Shown here: piece by piece, positions 34,892-45,118 of the stretch | Layout of the letters: the number at the start of each line of letters is the position of its first letter | Numbering within the stretch: position 1 is the stretch's first letter | NCBI GenBank assembly: GCA_030454085.1 | Contig: JAKDJD010000004.1 | Coordinates: 1-64,000, forward strand | DNA: 64,000 bases | Direction: 5' to 3' | Origin: Kocuria sp. | GTDB taxonomy: Bacteria > Actinomycetota > Actinomycetes > Actinomycetales > Micrococcaceae | Notes under the pieces: model-generated | Databases searched by the model: none | Told to the model about the DNA's origin: nothing | Seen by the model: the letters and a program-made list of their open reading frames with translations, nothing else | Translations under genes and position numbers: made by a program

Positions 34892-35718
34892 ACCGCGATG
34901 GGAGCCTTGATCGGCGGGTGGGGATCGTAACCGTGGACGGTGAGGTCATCGAGATCGTAGAGGTCGATGGAGCTGCGGTGGCCCACCTCGAGAGTGGGGT
35001 ACGGTCGCGGCTGCCGGGAAAGTTGTAATTCCACTTGTTCCCGGTGGTTGTCGTAGATGTGGCAGTCGCCGCCGGTCCACACGAAGTCTCCCGGAACCAT
35101 GCCGACCTGGTCGGCGACCAAGTGAGTCAGCAGTGCGTAGGAGGCGATGTTGAACGGGACCCCGAGGAACATGTCGGCCGAGCGCTGGTACAGCTGACAG
35201 GACAACCGGTCCGGTCCGCTCTCCACGGGCTCGACGTAGAACTGGAACAGCGCGTGGCACGGGGGAAGGGCCATCTCATCCACTTCGGCAGGATTCCACG
35301 CGCTGACAACGTGGCGGCGGGAGTACGGGTTCGTGCGCAGGGAATCGATGACCTTGCCGATCTGGTCGATGGATTCCCCGTTCGGGGCCGGCCACGACCG
35401 CCACTGAGCGCCATAGACCGGACCGAGGTCCCCGTTCTGATCGGCCCACTCGTCCCAGATATGCACGTTGCGATCCTGAAGCCAGCGGACGTTGGTCGAA
35501 CCCCGGAGGAACCACAGCAGTTCCACGGCCACTGCTTTGAAACGGACCGTCTTGGTGGTCAGAAGGGGGAAGGACGTCGAGAGATCGTAGCGAATCTGGC
35601 GACCGAAGACCGACGTCGTGCCGGTTCCGGTCCTGTCTCCTCGGTGGTTGCCGTGGTCCAGGATGTCTGTCAGAAGGTCTTCGTACGGAGTCGGTACGAG
35701 CTGCGGGCTAGTCGTCAA
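34888..35718 (-). CDS. thyA: Thymidylate synthase
   Basis: A 276-residue ThyA that methylates dUMP to dTMP using methylene-tetrahydrofolate. It has [13 protein letters not shown], the active-site cysteine in [11 protein letters not shown], and the C-terminal KAPIAV. The frame is open to an ATG at 35754, but that would overlap the upstream gene by 47 bases; TTG 35718 gives the usual N-terminus ([13 protein letters not shown]) and follows GGAGAAG. The start remains uncertain. It overlaps the end of the NUDIX gene by 11 bases, so the order NUDIX-thyA-folA is probably one operon. Confidence 0.93.
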   Translation of the reverse strand: MTTSPQLVPTPYEDLLTDILDHGNHRGDRTGTGTTSVFGRQIRYDLSTSFPLLTTKTVRFKAVAVELLWFLRGSTNVRWLQDRNVHIWDEWADQNGDLGPVYGAQWRSWPAPNGESIDQIGKVIDSLRTNPYSRRHVVSAWNPAEVDEMALPPCHALFQFYVEPVESGPDRLSCQLYQRSADMFLGVPFNIASYALLTHLVADQVGMVPGDFVWTGGDCHIYDNHREQVELQLSRQPRPYPTLEVGHRSSIDLYDLDDLTVHGYDPHPPIKAPIAV

Positions 35719-36652
35719 AGGGATCAATCTTCTCCAGGGATACGACACGGTCACGGTGCTTGAGGCTGATGTTCAGTACCAGCATCTGCCCCGGTGTCAG
35801 ATAGGGGTCCTTGGTCGGTAGAGATTTTCGCAGGTCCTTCGGCAAGTGATGGCCGATGACCTTGAGGATGGTGGGCAGCACCGGTCGGTGCGTGCACAAG
35901 ACCGTCGAGTGATTCGACTCGAAGAGCGATTCCATCAATTTCGCGGCCTTGGCCGGTTTGCGCTTGTGCTCGGCCTCGGTCAGGCGGTTCTTTTCCTTGA
36001 TGCCGAGACCATTGGCCTTGGCGTAGCCTGCGACGGTCTGCATGCACCGCAACCAGGGACTCGAGATGATCTTGCCGGGTTTCCACGCGTCGAGCAACCT
36101 CCAGACGGCGTGTGCCTGGCGTTTGCCGGTAGCGGCCAGAGGCCGGTCGCTTTCGGCCCGTGACCACGTGGAACGCGGCTTGGCCTTGGCATGCCGGACC
36201 ACGATGAGCTGTCGCGTCCTCAGGTCACCGGCCTCGTACAACTCCAGAAGGCGGTCGAGGGGCAACCGGTCCGAGGAATTCGTCAATCGCTCCCTGGCGA
36301 CGTCGGGACGGACCCACTCGAGCCGGTCGACCTCACCGGCGTCCTCTTTCGCAGTGGTCCCGGGGGAGATCTCGGAGGCCCAGTAGTGGACTTCCTTCTT
36401 TCCGCGGGAGACCTTGTACTTCGTCTTCGCCAAGGGCGGTCCGAGAAGAATCTTGAGACCGACTTCCTCACGGACCTCGCGCACGGCCGTCTCGGCGATG
36501 GACTCGCCGTCGTCCTGCTTGCCCTTGGGCCACGACCAGTCGTCGTACTTGGGGCGGTGGATGACGAGGACTTCGAGGCCCGAGCTCGACTCGCGCCAGC
36601 ATACGGCGCCCGCGGCGACCACAGCCGGGGAGTTCTTGGAATCGTCTGACAT
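35708..36652 (-). CDS. NUDIX hydrolase fused to histidine phosphatase (MutT1-like)
   Basis: A 314-residue fusion. Residues about 10-140 are a NUDIX domain, with the box [18 protein letters not shown] near 49-66. Residues about 145-314 are a histidine-phosphatase domain with the RHAKA motif in [11 protein letters not shown]. Mycobacterial MutT1 has this architecture and removes oxidised guanine nucleotides (8-oxo-dGTP and related). As in mycobacteria it neighbours ppk, which supports the call. It precedes thyA with a short overlap. Confidence 0.9.
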   Translation of the reverse strand: MSDDSKNSPAVVAAGAVCWRESSSGLEVLVIHRPKYDDWSWPKGKQDDGESIAETAVREVREEVGLKILLGPPLAKTKYKVSRGKKEVHYWASEISPGTTAKEDAGEVDRLEWVRPDVARERLTNSSDRLPLDRLLELYEAGDLRTRQLIVVRHAKAKPRSTWSRAESDRPLAATGKRQAHAVWRLLDAWKPGKIISSPWLRCMQTVAGYAKANGLGIKEKNRLTEAEHKRKPAKAAKLMESLFESNHSTVLCTHRPVLPTILKVIGHHLPKDLRKSLPTKDPYLTPGQMLVLNISLKHRDRVVSLEKIDPFDD

Positions 36653-36716
36653 CGAGTGTGAATCCTTCGGTGAAGTACTGTGATGATTCGTGGGCGAGAT
36701 CGGTCAACGACCCCGG

Positions 36717-39700
36717 TCACTGACCCGGGTACATGCCTCGTTGAGAGCGCGATTCCAACAACCTGGACTGGACATCACGCAGGGGAGTTCCGTCCTCCGC
36801 GCGCGAGAACCGTGTCCAGGTCCCGTCCGATTCCAGGTGCCAGTTGGCGGTCTTTTCCGACATGTACATCCCGATCATGTCCAGAAGGTACCGGATATGC
36901 ACCGGGTCCTTGATCCGCACGAGGGCCTCGACTCGTCGATCCAGGTTACGGTGCATCATGTCGGCCGACCCAATGTAGGCGACCGGTTTGCCACCGTTCT
37001 CGAAGGTGAAGACCCGCGAGTGCTCGAGGAACCGGCCCAGGATCGACCTGACCCGGATGTTTTCCGAAAGTCCCGGAACGCCGGGGCGGAGTGCGCAAAT
37101 GCCTCGGACCACGATGTTGACCTCGACGCCGGCCTGCGAGGCTCGGTACAAGGAATCGATGATGGCTTCGTCCACCATGGAATTGCACTTGATCTGGATC
37201 CTGGCGTTCAGCCCGGCGCGCTTGTGCGAGATCTCGCGGTTGATACGGTCGATCAGCCCGGAGCGCAGCGACCTCGGAGCGACCAGCAACGACTTGTAGG
37301 CCGTCTTGGGTGCGTACCCGGAGAGCTGGTTGAACAGGCGAGACACGTCCTCTGCGACCTGGGGGTCGCAGGTCAGCAGGCCCAAATCCTCGTAGAAGCG
37401 GGCCGTCGAAGGATGGTAGTTGCCGGTGCCGATGTGGCAGTAGCGCCGCAGGCCGTCCGATTCCTTGCGCACAACAAGGGACAGCTTGCAGTGCGTCTTG
37501 AGTCCCACGATCCCGTAGACGACGTGGACCCCGGCTTCCTCGAGTTTGCGGGCCCACGAGATATTCGCCTGTTCATCGAACCGCGCCTTGATCTCGACGA
37601 CGGCCAGAACCTGCTTGCCGGCCTCCGCCGCCTCGATGAGCGCATCGACGATGGGGGAGTCGCCCGAGGTCCGATACAACGTCTGCTTGATGGCCATGAC
37701 TTGGGGATCCGATGCGGCCTGTTCCAAGAAGGCCTGGACACTCGTGGCGAAGGAATCGTAAGGATGCTGCAGAAGAACATCGTGCTCTCGCGTCGCCGAG
37801 AACACGTCGGCAGCCTTCGCGGTCTCGGCGGCGTTGAGGAAGCGACTCGTGTGAGCGATGTGCTTGGGATAGTGCAACGACGGTCGATTGACCTTCACGA
37901 TGCCGCTCATGCCCCGCAGATCCAAGGGTGCGGGCAACTGGTAGACCTCGGCGTCGTCGACCCTCAACTCGGAGACCAGGAGGTCGAGGATGGCCGGGTT
38001 GATGGTGTCCTCGACCTCGAGTCGCACGGGCGGTCCGAAACGACGCCGCAGCAGTTCCTTCTCCAGAGCCTGCAGGAGGTTTTCGGCGTCGTCCTCTTCG
38101 ACCTCGAGATCCTCATTGCGCGTCACGCGGAAGACGTGGTGTTCCACGACCTCCATGCCCGGGAAGAGCTCGTCCAGATGCTCGGCGATGATGGCTTCCA
38201 AGGGAATGAACCGTGCCGACCGAGACGGGGAATTCGCACGGCGGGAACCATCGACCGAAATCATGCGATCCAGCTGGTCCGGAACCTTGATGCGGGCGAA
38301 CAATTCCTTGCCGGTCTGGGGGTTGCGGACGATGACCGCGAGGTTCAGCGACAGGCCGGAGATGTACGGGAAGGGGTGGGCAGGGTCCACGGCCAGCGGA
38401 GTCAGAATCGGGAAGACCCTCTCCCGGAACTGATCCGAAAGCCGTTCCTGCGCCTGGGCCTCGAGGTCGTCCCAGCCGACCACGTGCAACCCGGCATTCT
38501 CCAGTTCCGGCAGGACTTGGTCGTGGAAGACTTCGGCATGGTGCTGTTGCAGGCGGTGAGCCGATTCGCTGATCAGCTCCATCTGCTCGTCCGGGGTCAG
38601 GCCGGAGGCCGACGGGACTGCGATACCCGTGGCAATCCTGCGTTTGAGCCCGGCGACCCGCACCATGAAGAACTCATCAAGGTTGGAAGCCACGATCGAC
38701 AGGAAATTCAGGCGCTCGAGCAGGTACAAGGACGGGTCCTCGGCGAGTTCGAGCACCCGGGTGTTGAAATCCAGCCATGAGGACTCGCGGTCCGCAAACC
38801 GTTCCGGGCCGAAGTCCCCCTGGAGCAGCGGCGTCGAGAACTGCTCCGGAGCATCGATACGATCTCCACGAGTTTCCGCGCGTTCGATCTTGGCGATGTT
38901 TGTCGCCTGGCCGGGATGGGTCAGATTGTTCTGCCCGGTCTCCGTGGCCGTCTCGGGCTCGGCATGGACCGTCTCCTCGTCGGTCACGGCAGACGACGGC
39001 GCATACATCTTGTCCACGTCCCACGGACGGAATCCCAAGGACTCGTACAGGCCGACCGCGGCCGTGTTGTCCGCATCCACGTAAAGAACGATCGCGTCCA
39101 AGGGGTCCTCGGCGGAATCGTCCTCACCGAAGCGGGCCAAGTAGTCCATGCCGATGAGGGTCAGAGCTCGGCCCAGCCCGGTTCCCTGTGCGTCCGGCGA
39201 GACACCGACGGCGTAGACCTCCCCTTCTCGGGAGCCCTGGTCAGTGTCCTCGATCTTGGTCCAGTGGAAACCGAGCAACGCCGGCTTGCCGCTGGAGTCC
39301 TGTTCCGTTTCGGCCAGGAAGAAGCCTTCCGGTCTGAACCAGGAGTCCTTCTGCCGGGCGCGGAGGTCCTCGATGCCCAGCTGTCCCTGCTCAGGGTGGT
39401 CGGCGAAGGCCCGGGAATTGAGGTCGACCCATGCCTCCGCGTCGGAATCCTGGAACGTCCGGACGTGGACGGGTGGTTCGGGGGCGTGCTTGTCAGCAAG
39501 CTCCCGGATACTCTGGCGGGCCTTGGCAGTGAGGTCCAGCCGCATTTTCCACAGTTCGCGCACCGGGACGTAGCCGAAGCTGTTGGCCAGGGATATCGCG
39601 GCCATCGGGGCCGAATACTCCCGCGAGCGACCGGCCACGCCCGAACCGTGGATCCATACGCGATAGTCGTTGACCTGTTCTCCCAGGCCGCTCTCGCCCA

Positions 39701-40061
39701 GGAGGACCTCGGCGACGGCACGCCCCAGTCCGGAGCCCCGGTGCTTCGGGTCCACCATGCCCTCGACGGTTCCGGTGGAGTCCGCGTCTTCGGGCGCGGT
39801 CGCGACCGCGGCGGCGACGAGGGTCTCGCCCTCGAACGCCGTAATGACCAGGGGTGCTGCGGATGTGTGGTCGCTCTGCCCGCCCGCCCGCCGGAGTTGG
39901 ACCAAGGTTTGCTCGGACAAGGGCTGGGCGCCGTCGGTCGAATGTACGCGCTGGGCCAGATTCTCGATCTGACCGACCAGGTCCGAGTCCGGACGTGTGC
40001 TGTCCAAGGAGTATCGAGAAGCCGCATTTCCGAGCGCTGAAGTCACCGCGTACCTGCCCAT
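36717..40061 (-). CDS. Fusion of mycothiol synthase (MshD) and polyphosphate kinase (Ppk1)
   Basis: A single uninterrupted frame of 1114 residues. Residues 1 to about 355 are two tandem GNAT domains of MshD type: [14 protein letters not shown] near 43-56, [39 protein letters not shown] and [20 protein letters not shown], as in the enzyme that acetylates Cys-GlcN-Ins in mycothiol synthesis. After an acidic linker (about 355-412), residues 413-1114 are a full Ppk1: [37 protein letters not shown], the phosphohistidine region [20 protein letters not shown] (His about 876), and the C-terminal [18 protein letters not shown]. In related bacteria the two are separate neighbours. A GTG in the linker (about residue 358) has no good Shine-Dalgarno. 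The fusion could be real or a sequencing artefact of a lost stop. Confidence 0.88.
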   Translation of the reverse strand: MGRYAVTSALGNAASRYSLDSTRPDSDLVGQIENLAQRVHSTDGAQPLSEQTLVQLRRAGGQSDHTSAAPLVITAFEGETLVAAAVATAPEDADSTGTVEGMVDPKHRGSGLGRAVAEVLLGESGLGEQVNDYRVWIHGSGVAGRSREYSAPMAAISLANSFGYVPVRELWKMRLDLTAKARQSIRELADKHAPEPPVHVRTFQDSDAEAWVDLNSRAFADHPEQGQLGIEDLRARQKDSWFRPEGFFLAETEQDSSGKPALLGFHWTKIEDTDQGSREGEVYAVGVSPDAQGTGLGRALTLIGMDYLARFGEDDSAEDPLDAIVLYVDADNTAAVGLYESLGFRPWDVDKMYAPSSAVTDEETVHAEPETATETGQNNLTHPGQATNIAKIERAETRGDRIDAPEQFSTPLLQGDFGPERFADRESSWLDFNTRVLELAEDPSLYLLERLNFLSIVASNLDEFFMVRVAGLKRRIATGIAVPSASGLTPDEQMELISESAHRLQQHHAEVFHDQVLPELENAGLHVVGWDDLEAQAQERLSDQFRERVFPILTPLAVDPAHPFPYISGLSLNLAVIVRNPQTGKELFARIKVPDQLDRMISVDGSRRANSPSRSARFIPLEAIIAEHLDELFPGMEVVEHHVFRVTRNEDLEVEEDDAENLLQALEKELLRRRFGPPVRLEVEDTINPAILDLLVSELRVDDAEVYQLPAPLDLRGMSGIVKVNRPSLHYPKHIAHTSRFLNAAETAKAADVFSATREHDVLLQHPYDSFATSVQAFLEQAASDPQVMAIKQTLYRTSGDSPIVDALIEAAEAGKQVLAVVEIKARFDEQANISWARKLEEAGVHVVYGIVGLKTHCKLSLVVRKESDGLRRYCHIGTGNYHPSTARFYEDLGLLTCDPQVAEDVSRLFNQLSGYAPKTAYKSLLVAPRSLRSGLIDRINREISHKRAGLNARIQIKCNSMVDEAIIDSLYRASQAGVEVNIVVRGICALRPGVPGLSENIRVRSILGRFLEHSRVFTFENGGKPVAYIGSADMMHRNLDRRVEALVRIKDPVHIRYLLDMIGMYMSEKTANWHLESDGTWTRFSRAEDGTPLRDVQSRLLESRSQRGMYPGQ

Positions 40062-40213
40062 TCCGGTTTGCTTGCTGGTCGGCGGTGCCGTGGCACCACC
40101 GTGTCTTTCTCCACTCTACAAGCCGGCGCCGGGACCGGCCTCGCGAAGCGTGCTGCCCACGGAGAAATGTGGACGAACATTTTCTGACCAGGATCGGCTG
40201 GCGCCGCAGGTGG

Positions 40214-40900
40214 TCACTCCTCCGGCGTCGACCGGGTTTCGGTGAAGCTGTATCCCACGTTGCGCACCGTCGTGATCAGCTGATCGTGGTCAGGGCCCAA
40301 TTTCGCACGCAGACGACGGATGTGGACGTCCACGGTTCTCGTTCCCCCGTAGTAGTCGTATCCCCAGACCTCGGAGAGAAGTTGCGCCCGGGTGAACACG
40401 CGGCGAGGATTCTGGGCCATGAATTTGAGGAGCTCGAATTCCTTGTAGGTGAGGTTGAGCGTGTGCTGGCCGGCCCGCGCCGAGTAGGTGGCTTCGTCCA
40501 CGATGACGTCCCCACACCTGATGACGTCTTCCTGCGCGGCAGGGGCCTGGGAACCTGCCGCTGCGAGCCTGATGCGTGCCTCGACCTCGGCCGGCCCCGC
40601 CGATTCCAGCAGGATGTCGTCCACCAGCCAGTGGGGTGAAACCGCGGCCAAGCCTCCTTCGGTGAGGACCATGACCATGGGGGTCTCCAGGTCGTTTCCA
40701 CCGAGCATCTGGACGGTATTCCGGGCGTTCACCAAGGCCCCGGTGCCATCCACGAGAAGCAACTCCGGGGACCGGGAGGCGATTTCAGCGGGCGACGCGG
40801 CCAGAGGGCGGACCTCCGCCTCGTGCGGCAACAGGGCAAGCGCGGGGACGACGTCGTCGGGCGAGCTCGCGGCGTCGCTCAGCATGAGGATCTTGACCAT
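40214..40900 (-). CDS. glnR: GlnR-type orphan response regulator
   Basis: A 228-residue OmpR-family regulator matching actinobacterial GlnR, the nitrogen-metabolism regulator. The atypical receiver carries ELLLVDGTGALVNARN, TEGGLAAVSPHWLVDDILLE and GPAEVEARIRLA. The winged helix carries DEATYSARAGQHTLNLTYKEFELLKFMAQNPRRVFTRAQLLSEVWGYDYYGGTRTVDVHIRRLRAKLG in pieces of the usual spacing. ATG 40900 (MVKILML) is preferred to the in-frame 40927 because AAGGGA precedes it. There is no sensor kinase nearby, as expected for GlnR. It faces the same way as the mshD-ppk1 gene. Confidence 0.9.
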   Translation of the reverse strand: MVKILMLSDAASSPDDVVPALALLPHEAEVRPLAASPAEIASRSPELLLVDGTGALVNARNTVQMLGGNDLETPMVMVLTEGGLAAVSPHWLVDDILLESAGPAEVEARIRLAAAGSQAPAAQEDVIRCGDVIVDEATYSARAGQHTLNLTYKEFELLKFMAQNPRRVFTRAQLLSEVWGYDYYGGTRTVDVHIRRLRAKLGPDHDQLITTVRNVGYSFTETRSTPEE

Positions 40901-41173
40901 CGGCGTCGTCCCTTCCGGAGGTTTCACTCGTTCCGGACGCGCGGATCCGGGAGCTTTCTGAACGTTCCCGGTTCCGTTCCTGCGAAACGGTCCGGGACAT
41001 GGGGAGGCTCCGTTGCCACGTGATCGACAGTATAAGGCCAGATTGCCGGCCGGGCGGCATGCTACATTTCGTTGCCGCGTCCCACCCCACGGATAGACTG
41101 GGCGCAGACGATGGGCAAACGCCCTGGCGGGGGCTCATGCTCCGTCCCACTCATGAACGACCCTGGAGGATCT

Positions 41174-41869
41174 GTGGCTCCCAGCGACGTGCCGACCGGA
41201 ACCCACGCACTGCGCACCGTGGGGACGGAAGGAAGGCAACGCTATTGGCTCGTGGCGTTGTCGAGCCTGATCGTCCTCGTTGCTTCCCTGGTCGGGGCGG
41301 TTCTCTCGCCCATGGTCTCCTTGGTGGCGACGGTTCTGCTGGTCGCCCTCATCGCGTGGGGGTGGCCCGCTGCTTCCGGAATCGCCGAGTTGCGAGGAAG
41401 CAAGAACGTTCTTGCGCACAGCGCGATCTTTGCGCTCTGCGGCTGGGCAGGTTGCGCACTGGTCTACCTTGCGCCGACGGGCAAACTGTTGACTCTGTTG
41501 CCAGCGGTCGTGGCCGTCGGCGTCGTCGTGATATTTCTGGCTGAATTGGTCCGGGGAGAGGGAGCCGCCGCTCGGCTCGAGTCCACGATCAGCGGAGCCG
41601 TGGGCGTTTTTACTGCCGTGAGCGCCTCGGGATGGGTAGGAATGGCATTGGTCCACCATCGCACCGAGACGGGCGCCAGCGTCTGGGGCGCCGGCGCGAT
41701 CCTTGCCCTGTGCATCGGCATCGTGGGAGCGCGAATGATCGCTGCGGGGCCCGAGGGCGGATTGCGGCGCGGGGCCATGACACTCGGCGTCACACCGGTC
41801 GCATTCTTGGGGATCCTGGGGTACGCGGGCACGTTGCTCATCGATCGCGTGATAACTTGGATGCCATGA
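41174..41869 (+). CDS. Uncharacterised polytopic membrane protein
   Basis: A 231-residue protein with about seven hydrophobic segments (first LVALSSLIVLVASLVGAVLS) and no motif I recognise. GTG 41174 follows GGAGG at 4 bases and gives a better start than the frame opening at 41072. A TAGACT hexamer about 80 bases upstream (near 41093) may be its promoter. The stop overlaps the start of the 36-residue protein downstream (ATGA). The pair is divergent from glnR. Confidence 0.75.
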   Translation: MAPSDVPTGTHALRTVGTEGRQRYWLVALSSLIVLVASLVGAVLSPMVSLVATVLLVALIAWGWPAASGIAELRGSKNVLAHSAIFALCGWAGCALVYLAPTGKLLTLLPAVVAVGVVVIFLAELVRGEGAAARLESTISGAVGVFTAVSASGWVGMALVHHRTETGASVWGAGAILALCIGIVGARMIAAGPEGGLRRGAMTLGVTPVAFLGILGYAGTLLIDRVITWMP

Positions 41870-41976
41870 TCATTGCACTCGAAATCCTGTTCCTCACGTT
41901 GTTGGGGCTGGCATCGTTGTCCATTCTGGGTTGCGCCGCGCTCGTGGTCGGTGGGCTCTTCCGAGGCCAGAAGTAA
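41866..41976 (+). CDS. 36-residue single-pass membrane protein
   Basis: A tiny protein (MIIALEILFLTLLGLASLSI, then LGCAALVVGG and a basic end FRGQK). It is almost entirely one hydrophobic helix with a Lys/Arg cytoplasmic tail. Its ATG overlaps the upstream stop as ATGA, which supports translation. It may assist the larger membrane protein. Too small for most automatic annotation. Confidence 0.6.
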   Translation: MIIALEILFLTLLGLASLSILGCAALVVGGLFRGQK

Positions 41977-42028
41977 AGCACTCAGCGTAGTCAATGGCCC
42001 GGGCATGGATGCTCGGGCTTTTGGCGTT

Positions 42029-42041
42029 TAAGATGGGTGTA
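42029..42041 (+). promoter_or_regulatory. Leaderless promoter of the nitrobindin-like gene
   Basis: TAAGAT (42029-42034), 6 bases, then ATG at 42041. Confidence 0.5.
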
Positions 42042-42649
42042 TGGCTATTGAAATCCCCACGGATCTGACCCCAGAACTTGTGCCCTTCGCGTGGCTGCTC
42101 GGCCACTGGGAGGGTGTCGGAGTCCTCGGCTACGCCGACGAAGAAGAGAGGCAGTTCGGGCAGATCGTCGACTTCTCCCACAACGGCCTGCCATACCTCG
42201 AGTACCGTGCCGAGTCCTACCTGTTGGACGAGCAGGGCAACCGGACCCGCCAGATCAGCGTGGAGACCGGTTTCTGGCAGTTGGACCGCAAACAGGGCGA
42301 AGAGGACGCCGGCCCCGGGCTATTGCCCGGCGCGGAGAAGCCGCTCCTCCAAACCGCGGCCGATGTCGAGAAGATGCGGAATGACGACGAAGGCTTTGAC
42401 ATCCTCGCAACGATCAATCATCCGGGCGGGGTGAGCGAGCTGTACGTCGGAGTCATCGACGGCCCGCGGATCCAGATGGCCACGGATGCCGTGATGCGCG
42501 GCGCCAACGCGAAGGAATACACCGCCGCCTCGCGCATGTACGGCCTGGTGAATGGGGAACTGATGTGGGCCTGGGACATGGCGGCAGCGGGCCAGCAGAT
42601 GAGCTCGCACGCATCGGCGCGTTTGCGCAAAGTGGATGTGGCCGAATGA
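42041..42649 (+). CDS. Nitrobindin-family heme-binding protein
   Basis: A 202-residue FABP-like beta-barrel protein. It shows the family start LLGHWEGVGVLGY (residues 19-31) and the end AAGQQMSSHASARLRKV, where the histidine is the likely axial heme ligand. Members bind ferric heme and isomerise peroxynitrite or handle nitric oxide. A small insertion (QGEEDAGPGLLPGAEK) interrupts the barrel. It overlaps the ygfZ gene by 4 bases, so they are coupled. Confidence 0.86.
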   Translation: MAIEIPTDLTPELVPFAWLLGHWEGVGVLGYADEEERQFGQIVDFSHNGLPYLEYRAESYLLDEQGNRTRQISVETGFWQLDRKQGEEDAGPGLLPGAEKPLLQTAADVEKMRNDDEGFDILATINHPGGVSELYVGVIDGPRIQMATDAVMRGANAKEYTAASRMYGLVNGELMWAWDMAAAGQQMSSHASARLRKVDVAE

Positions 42650-43797
42650 CGCGGTCTTCACCTCTGCTCACATTGGACGGTGCCGTCGAAGCCGGCGGCC
42701 AGGACAGCGGCGTCGCCGCGCACTATGGGGATCCCATCCGCGAGCAACGCAGTCTCGCCCGGGCAACCGTCGAACGGCCCGTTGCCGTCGATCTGTCGCA
42801 CCGCGGCGTCGTCTCCGTGTCCGGAGAAGATCGTGCCAGCTGGCTGACCACGTTGTCATCGCAGGTCATTGACGGTCTCCCAGTGGGGGCGAGCACCGAG
42901 ACCACGCTTCTGTCCGCCCAAGGGCGCATCGAGTACCAGCCGCACGTCGTCGTGTCCGGGGACAAGGTGTGGCTCATCGTCGAAGCCGGTCAGAACGAAG
43001 GCCTCGCCGAATTTCTCGAGTCGATGCGTTTCATGCTCAGGGTCGAGGTCAGGGACGAGACGGCCGACGTCGCCGTCATCGGATCCACGGTCGACCTGCG
43101 CGGACACGCAGGCGTCCCCGCGGAGGCCGTGGCGTGGCACGATCCCTGGCCCCACATCGGCGTCGGGGGCACGACTTACGCCGGCACGAGCCCGCATCCG
43201 GGCGAGGGCTGGCAGTACTGGGAGATTCTCGTCCGGAGAGCGGATCTCGCATCGCTCCATCCTGAGTGGGCAGGAACCATGGCTCTGGAGCCGTTGCGGA
43301 TCGAGGCGTGGCGGCCCCGTTATGCCACCGAGGTCGACGCTCGAACGATCCCGCACGAACTCGACCTGATGCGGACCGCCGTGCACATGTCGAAGGGCTG
43401 CTACAAGGGGCAGGAGACCATTGCTCGGGTCCACAATCTGGGGCACCCACCGCGGCGGCTCGTGTTCCTGGACTTGGACGGTTCGGAGCACACGCTCCCC
43501 GAACCAGGCTCCGAGGTCTTCGCCGTCGGCGGGAAAAGAGCCGTGGGCCGAATCACGAGCGCCGCTTTGCACCACGAGGCCGGCCCCATCGCCCTGGCGG
43601 TGATCAAGCGGACGGTGGATCCGGACGCGCAGTTGGTGGTCCGTGACGACACCTCTCACGTGGCAGCGGAGGACGCCGGGGACGACTCGCCCGAGCCCGC
43701 CGTGGTCGAGTACGCGGCCGCGCAAACCGTGGTCGTTAGCCCGGATGCGGGACAGGCCGTCGGGCGGCGCAACAGGAACGACTTCCTGAAACCCTGA
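42646..43797 (+). CDS. YgfZ/GcvT-family folate-binding protein
   Basis: A 383-residue protein of the YgfZ family, which binds tetrahydrofolate and helps repair or assemble iron-sulfur proteins. The family cysteine motif is KGCYKGQETIARVHNLG near 248. An SAQGRIEYQPHVVV block and the aminomethyltransferase-like fold precede it. The ATG overlaps the nitrobindin stop (ATGA). The last 50 residues are acidic and poorly conserved. It pairs naturally with oxidative and nitrosative stress functions. Confidence 0.9.
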   Translation: MTRSSPLLTLDGAVEAGGQDSGVAAHYGDPIREQRSLARATVERPVAVDLSHRGVVSVSGEDRASWLTTLSSQVIDGLPVGASTETTLLSAQGRIEYQPHVVVSGDKVWLIVEAGQNEGLAEFLESMRFMLRVEVRDETADVAVIGSTVDLRGHAGVPAEAVAWHDPWPHIGVGGTTYAGTSPHPGEGWQYWEILVRRADLASLHPEWAGTMALEPLRIEAWRPRYATEVDARTIPHELDLMRTAVHMSKGCYKGQETIARVHNLGHPPRRLVFLDLDGSEHTLPEPGSEVFAVGGKRAVGRITSAALHHEAGPIALAVIKRTVDPDAQLVVRDDTSHVAAEDAGDDSPEPAVVEYAAAQTVVVSPDAGQAVGRRNRNDFLKP

Positions 43798-43864
43798 GAA
43801 CCGGCCGGTGCGGCGGGGGACCTTTCGGTCGGGCCGGACGCCGCATCGTCCGGAGCGGTCGGGT

Positions 43865-44896
43865 TCACCGCCCGAAGAGCACCTTGGCTTCGTCCCACCG
43901 CGCCTGGGGGACCGTCTTGAGGCCGCTCAACGCTTGCTCGAAGTCCACGCGGGTGATGTCGGTGCTGTCCAGGCCGACCATCTTGCCCCATTGGCGGTCA
44001 TGCACCAGGTCGACGACCGCCATGCCCATGCGCGTGGCGAGCACTCGGTCGAAACCGGTCGGTGCACCGCCCCTCTGAATGTGACCCAGGGTCGTGTTCC
44101 TGGCCTCGATGCCGGTCATCCGCTCGATCTCGTGGGTCACGTATTCGCCGATTCCGCCGAGGCGGGGCCGGCCGTCCTGCTCGAGGCCCTTTTCGTGGAC
44201 GACTTCGTCGAGCCCCTCGGGGATGAATCCTTCCGCGACGACCACCAGGGGAGAGCGCCCGCGTTCGTGGACCTCGCGAACCCAGTCGGCGACCTGGGTC
44301 ATGGGGACTTTCTGCTCGGGAATCAGCACGGCGTGAGCACCCGCGGACATGCCGGAGTGCAACGCGATCCACCCCACGTGGCGGCCCATGACCTCCGCGA
44401 CCATGCAACGGTGGTGGGATTCGCCTGTGGTCCGCAGCCGGTCCATGGCGTCGGTCGCGATGGAAACGGCCGTATCGAAGCCGAAGGTGTAGTCGGTCGC
44501 GTTGAGGTCATTGTCGATCGTCTTGGGCACGCCGACCACGGGGAGGCCCGCATCGGAGAGTCTCTTGGCACCCGCAAGCGTTCCCTCGCCGCCGATCGCG
44601 ACGATCGCATCGATCGCGTGGCGCTCGAGCATCACGGAGATATTCTCCGGACCACCCTGTGGCCCATCGAAGGGGTTGGTGCGCGACGTCCCCAAGATGG
44701 TTCCGCCCGTACGGGCCAACCCGCGAACCCGCGTTCGAGGCAGATCCATGATGTCGCCCTCGACGACTCCACGCCATCCGTCGCGGAAACCGACGAATTC
44801 GTCATCGTAGGTCTTGACCCCATTGAGCACCGCACCACGAATCACCGCGTTGAGCCCGGGGCAATCGCCGCCGCTGGTCAGAAGTCCGATTCTCAT
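43865..44896 (-). CDS. pfkA: 6-phosphofructokinase
   Basis: A 343-residue phosphofructokinase of the glycolytic pathway. It has TSGGDCPGLNAV at 7-18, the phosphoryl-donor motif GGEGTLAGA, PKTIDNDLNATDYTFGFDTA and EVMGRHVGWIAL. In this motif a Gly stands where PPi-dependent enzymes have Asp, which favours ATP as donor. Length is normal for the actinobacterial group. GGGAG precedes the ATG. It is not in an operon with its neighbours. Confidence 0.95.
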   Translation of the reverse strand: MRIGLLTSGGDCPGLNAVIRGAVLNGVKTYDDEFVGFRDGWRGVVEGDIMDLPRTRVRGLARTGGTILGTSRTNPFDGPQGGPENISVMLERHAIDAIVAIGGEGTLAGAKRLSDAGLPVVGVPKTIDNDLNATDYTFGFDTAVSIATDAMDRLRTTGESHHRCMVAEVMGRHVGWIALHSGMSAGAHAVLIPEQKVPMTQVADWVREVHERGRSPLVVVAEGFIPEGLDEVVHEKGLEQDGRPRLGGIGEYVTHEIERMTGIEARNTTLGHIQRGGAPTGFDRVLATRMGMAVVDLVHDRQWGKMVGLDSTDITRVDFEQALSGLKTVPQARWDEAKVLFGR

Positions 44897-45079
44897 GGGG
44901 TGTCTCCCTCGCTACGAGTCGAAGTATTCAACGACTCTCAGTGTAGCGAATAGTTGGGAACTTGTGGATGTCCACATCGGGTGAAAGCGGCAGGTCTGCC
45001 CCGGAGTCCCGAGGGGCTTTCGGGCCACCCCATCGACCCAGTGTGGGTTTGTGTTGGTTTTGTCCTCGTTCCGCAAGGC

Positions 45080-45112
45080 GCGGCCCCGGGCCGAGGATCG
45101 GCCCGGGGCCGC
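45080..45112. terminator. GC-rich terminator hairpin between pfkA and aspC
   Basis: GCGGCCCCGGGCC (45080-45092) and GGCCCGGGGCCGC (45100-45112) form a perfect 13-bp stem with a 7-base loop, just past the aspartate aminotransferase stop. No T-tract, as is common in actinobacteria. Confidence 0.75.
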
Positions 45113-45118
45113 GATCCG

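Noticed and set aside
36690..38780. A 696-codon plus-strand frame opposite ppk1
   Set aside because: It is the GC-bias shadow of the ppk1 part on the other strand, with no motif, start context or hydrophobic pattern of its own.
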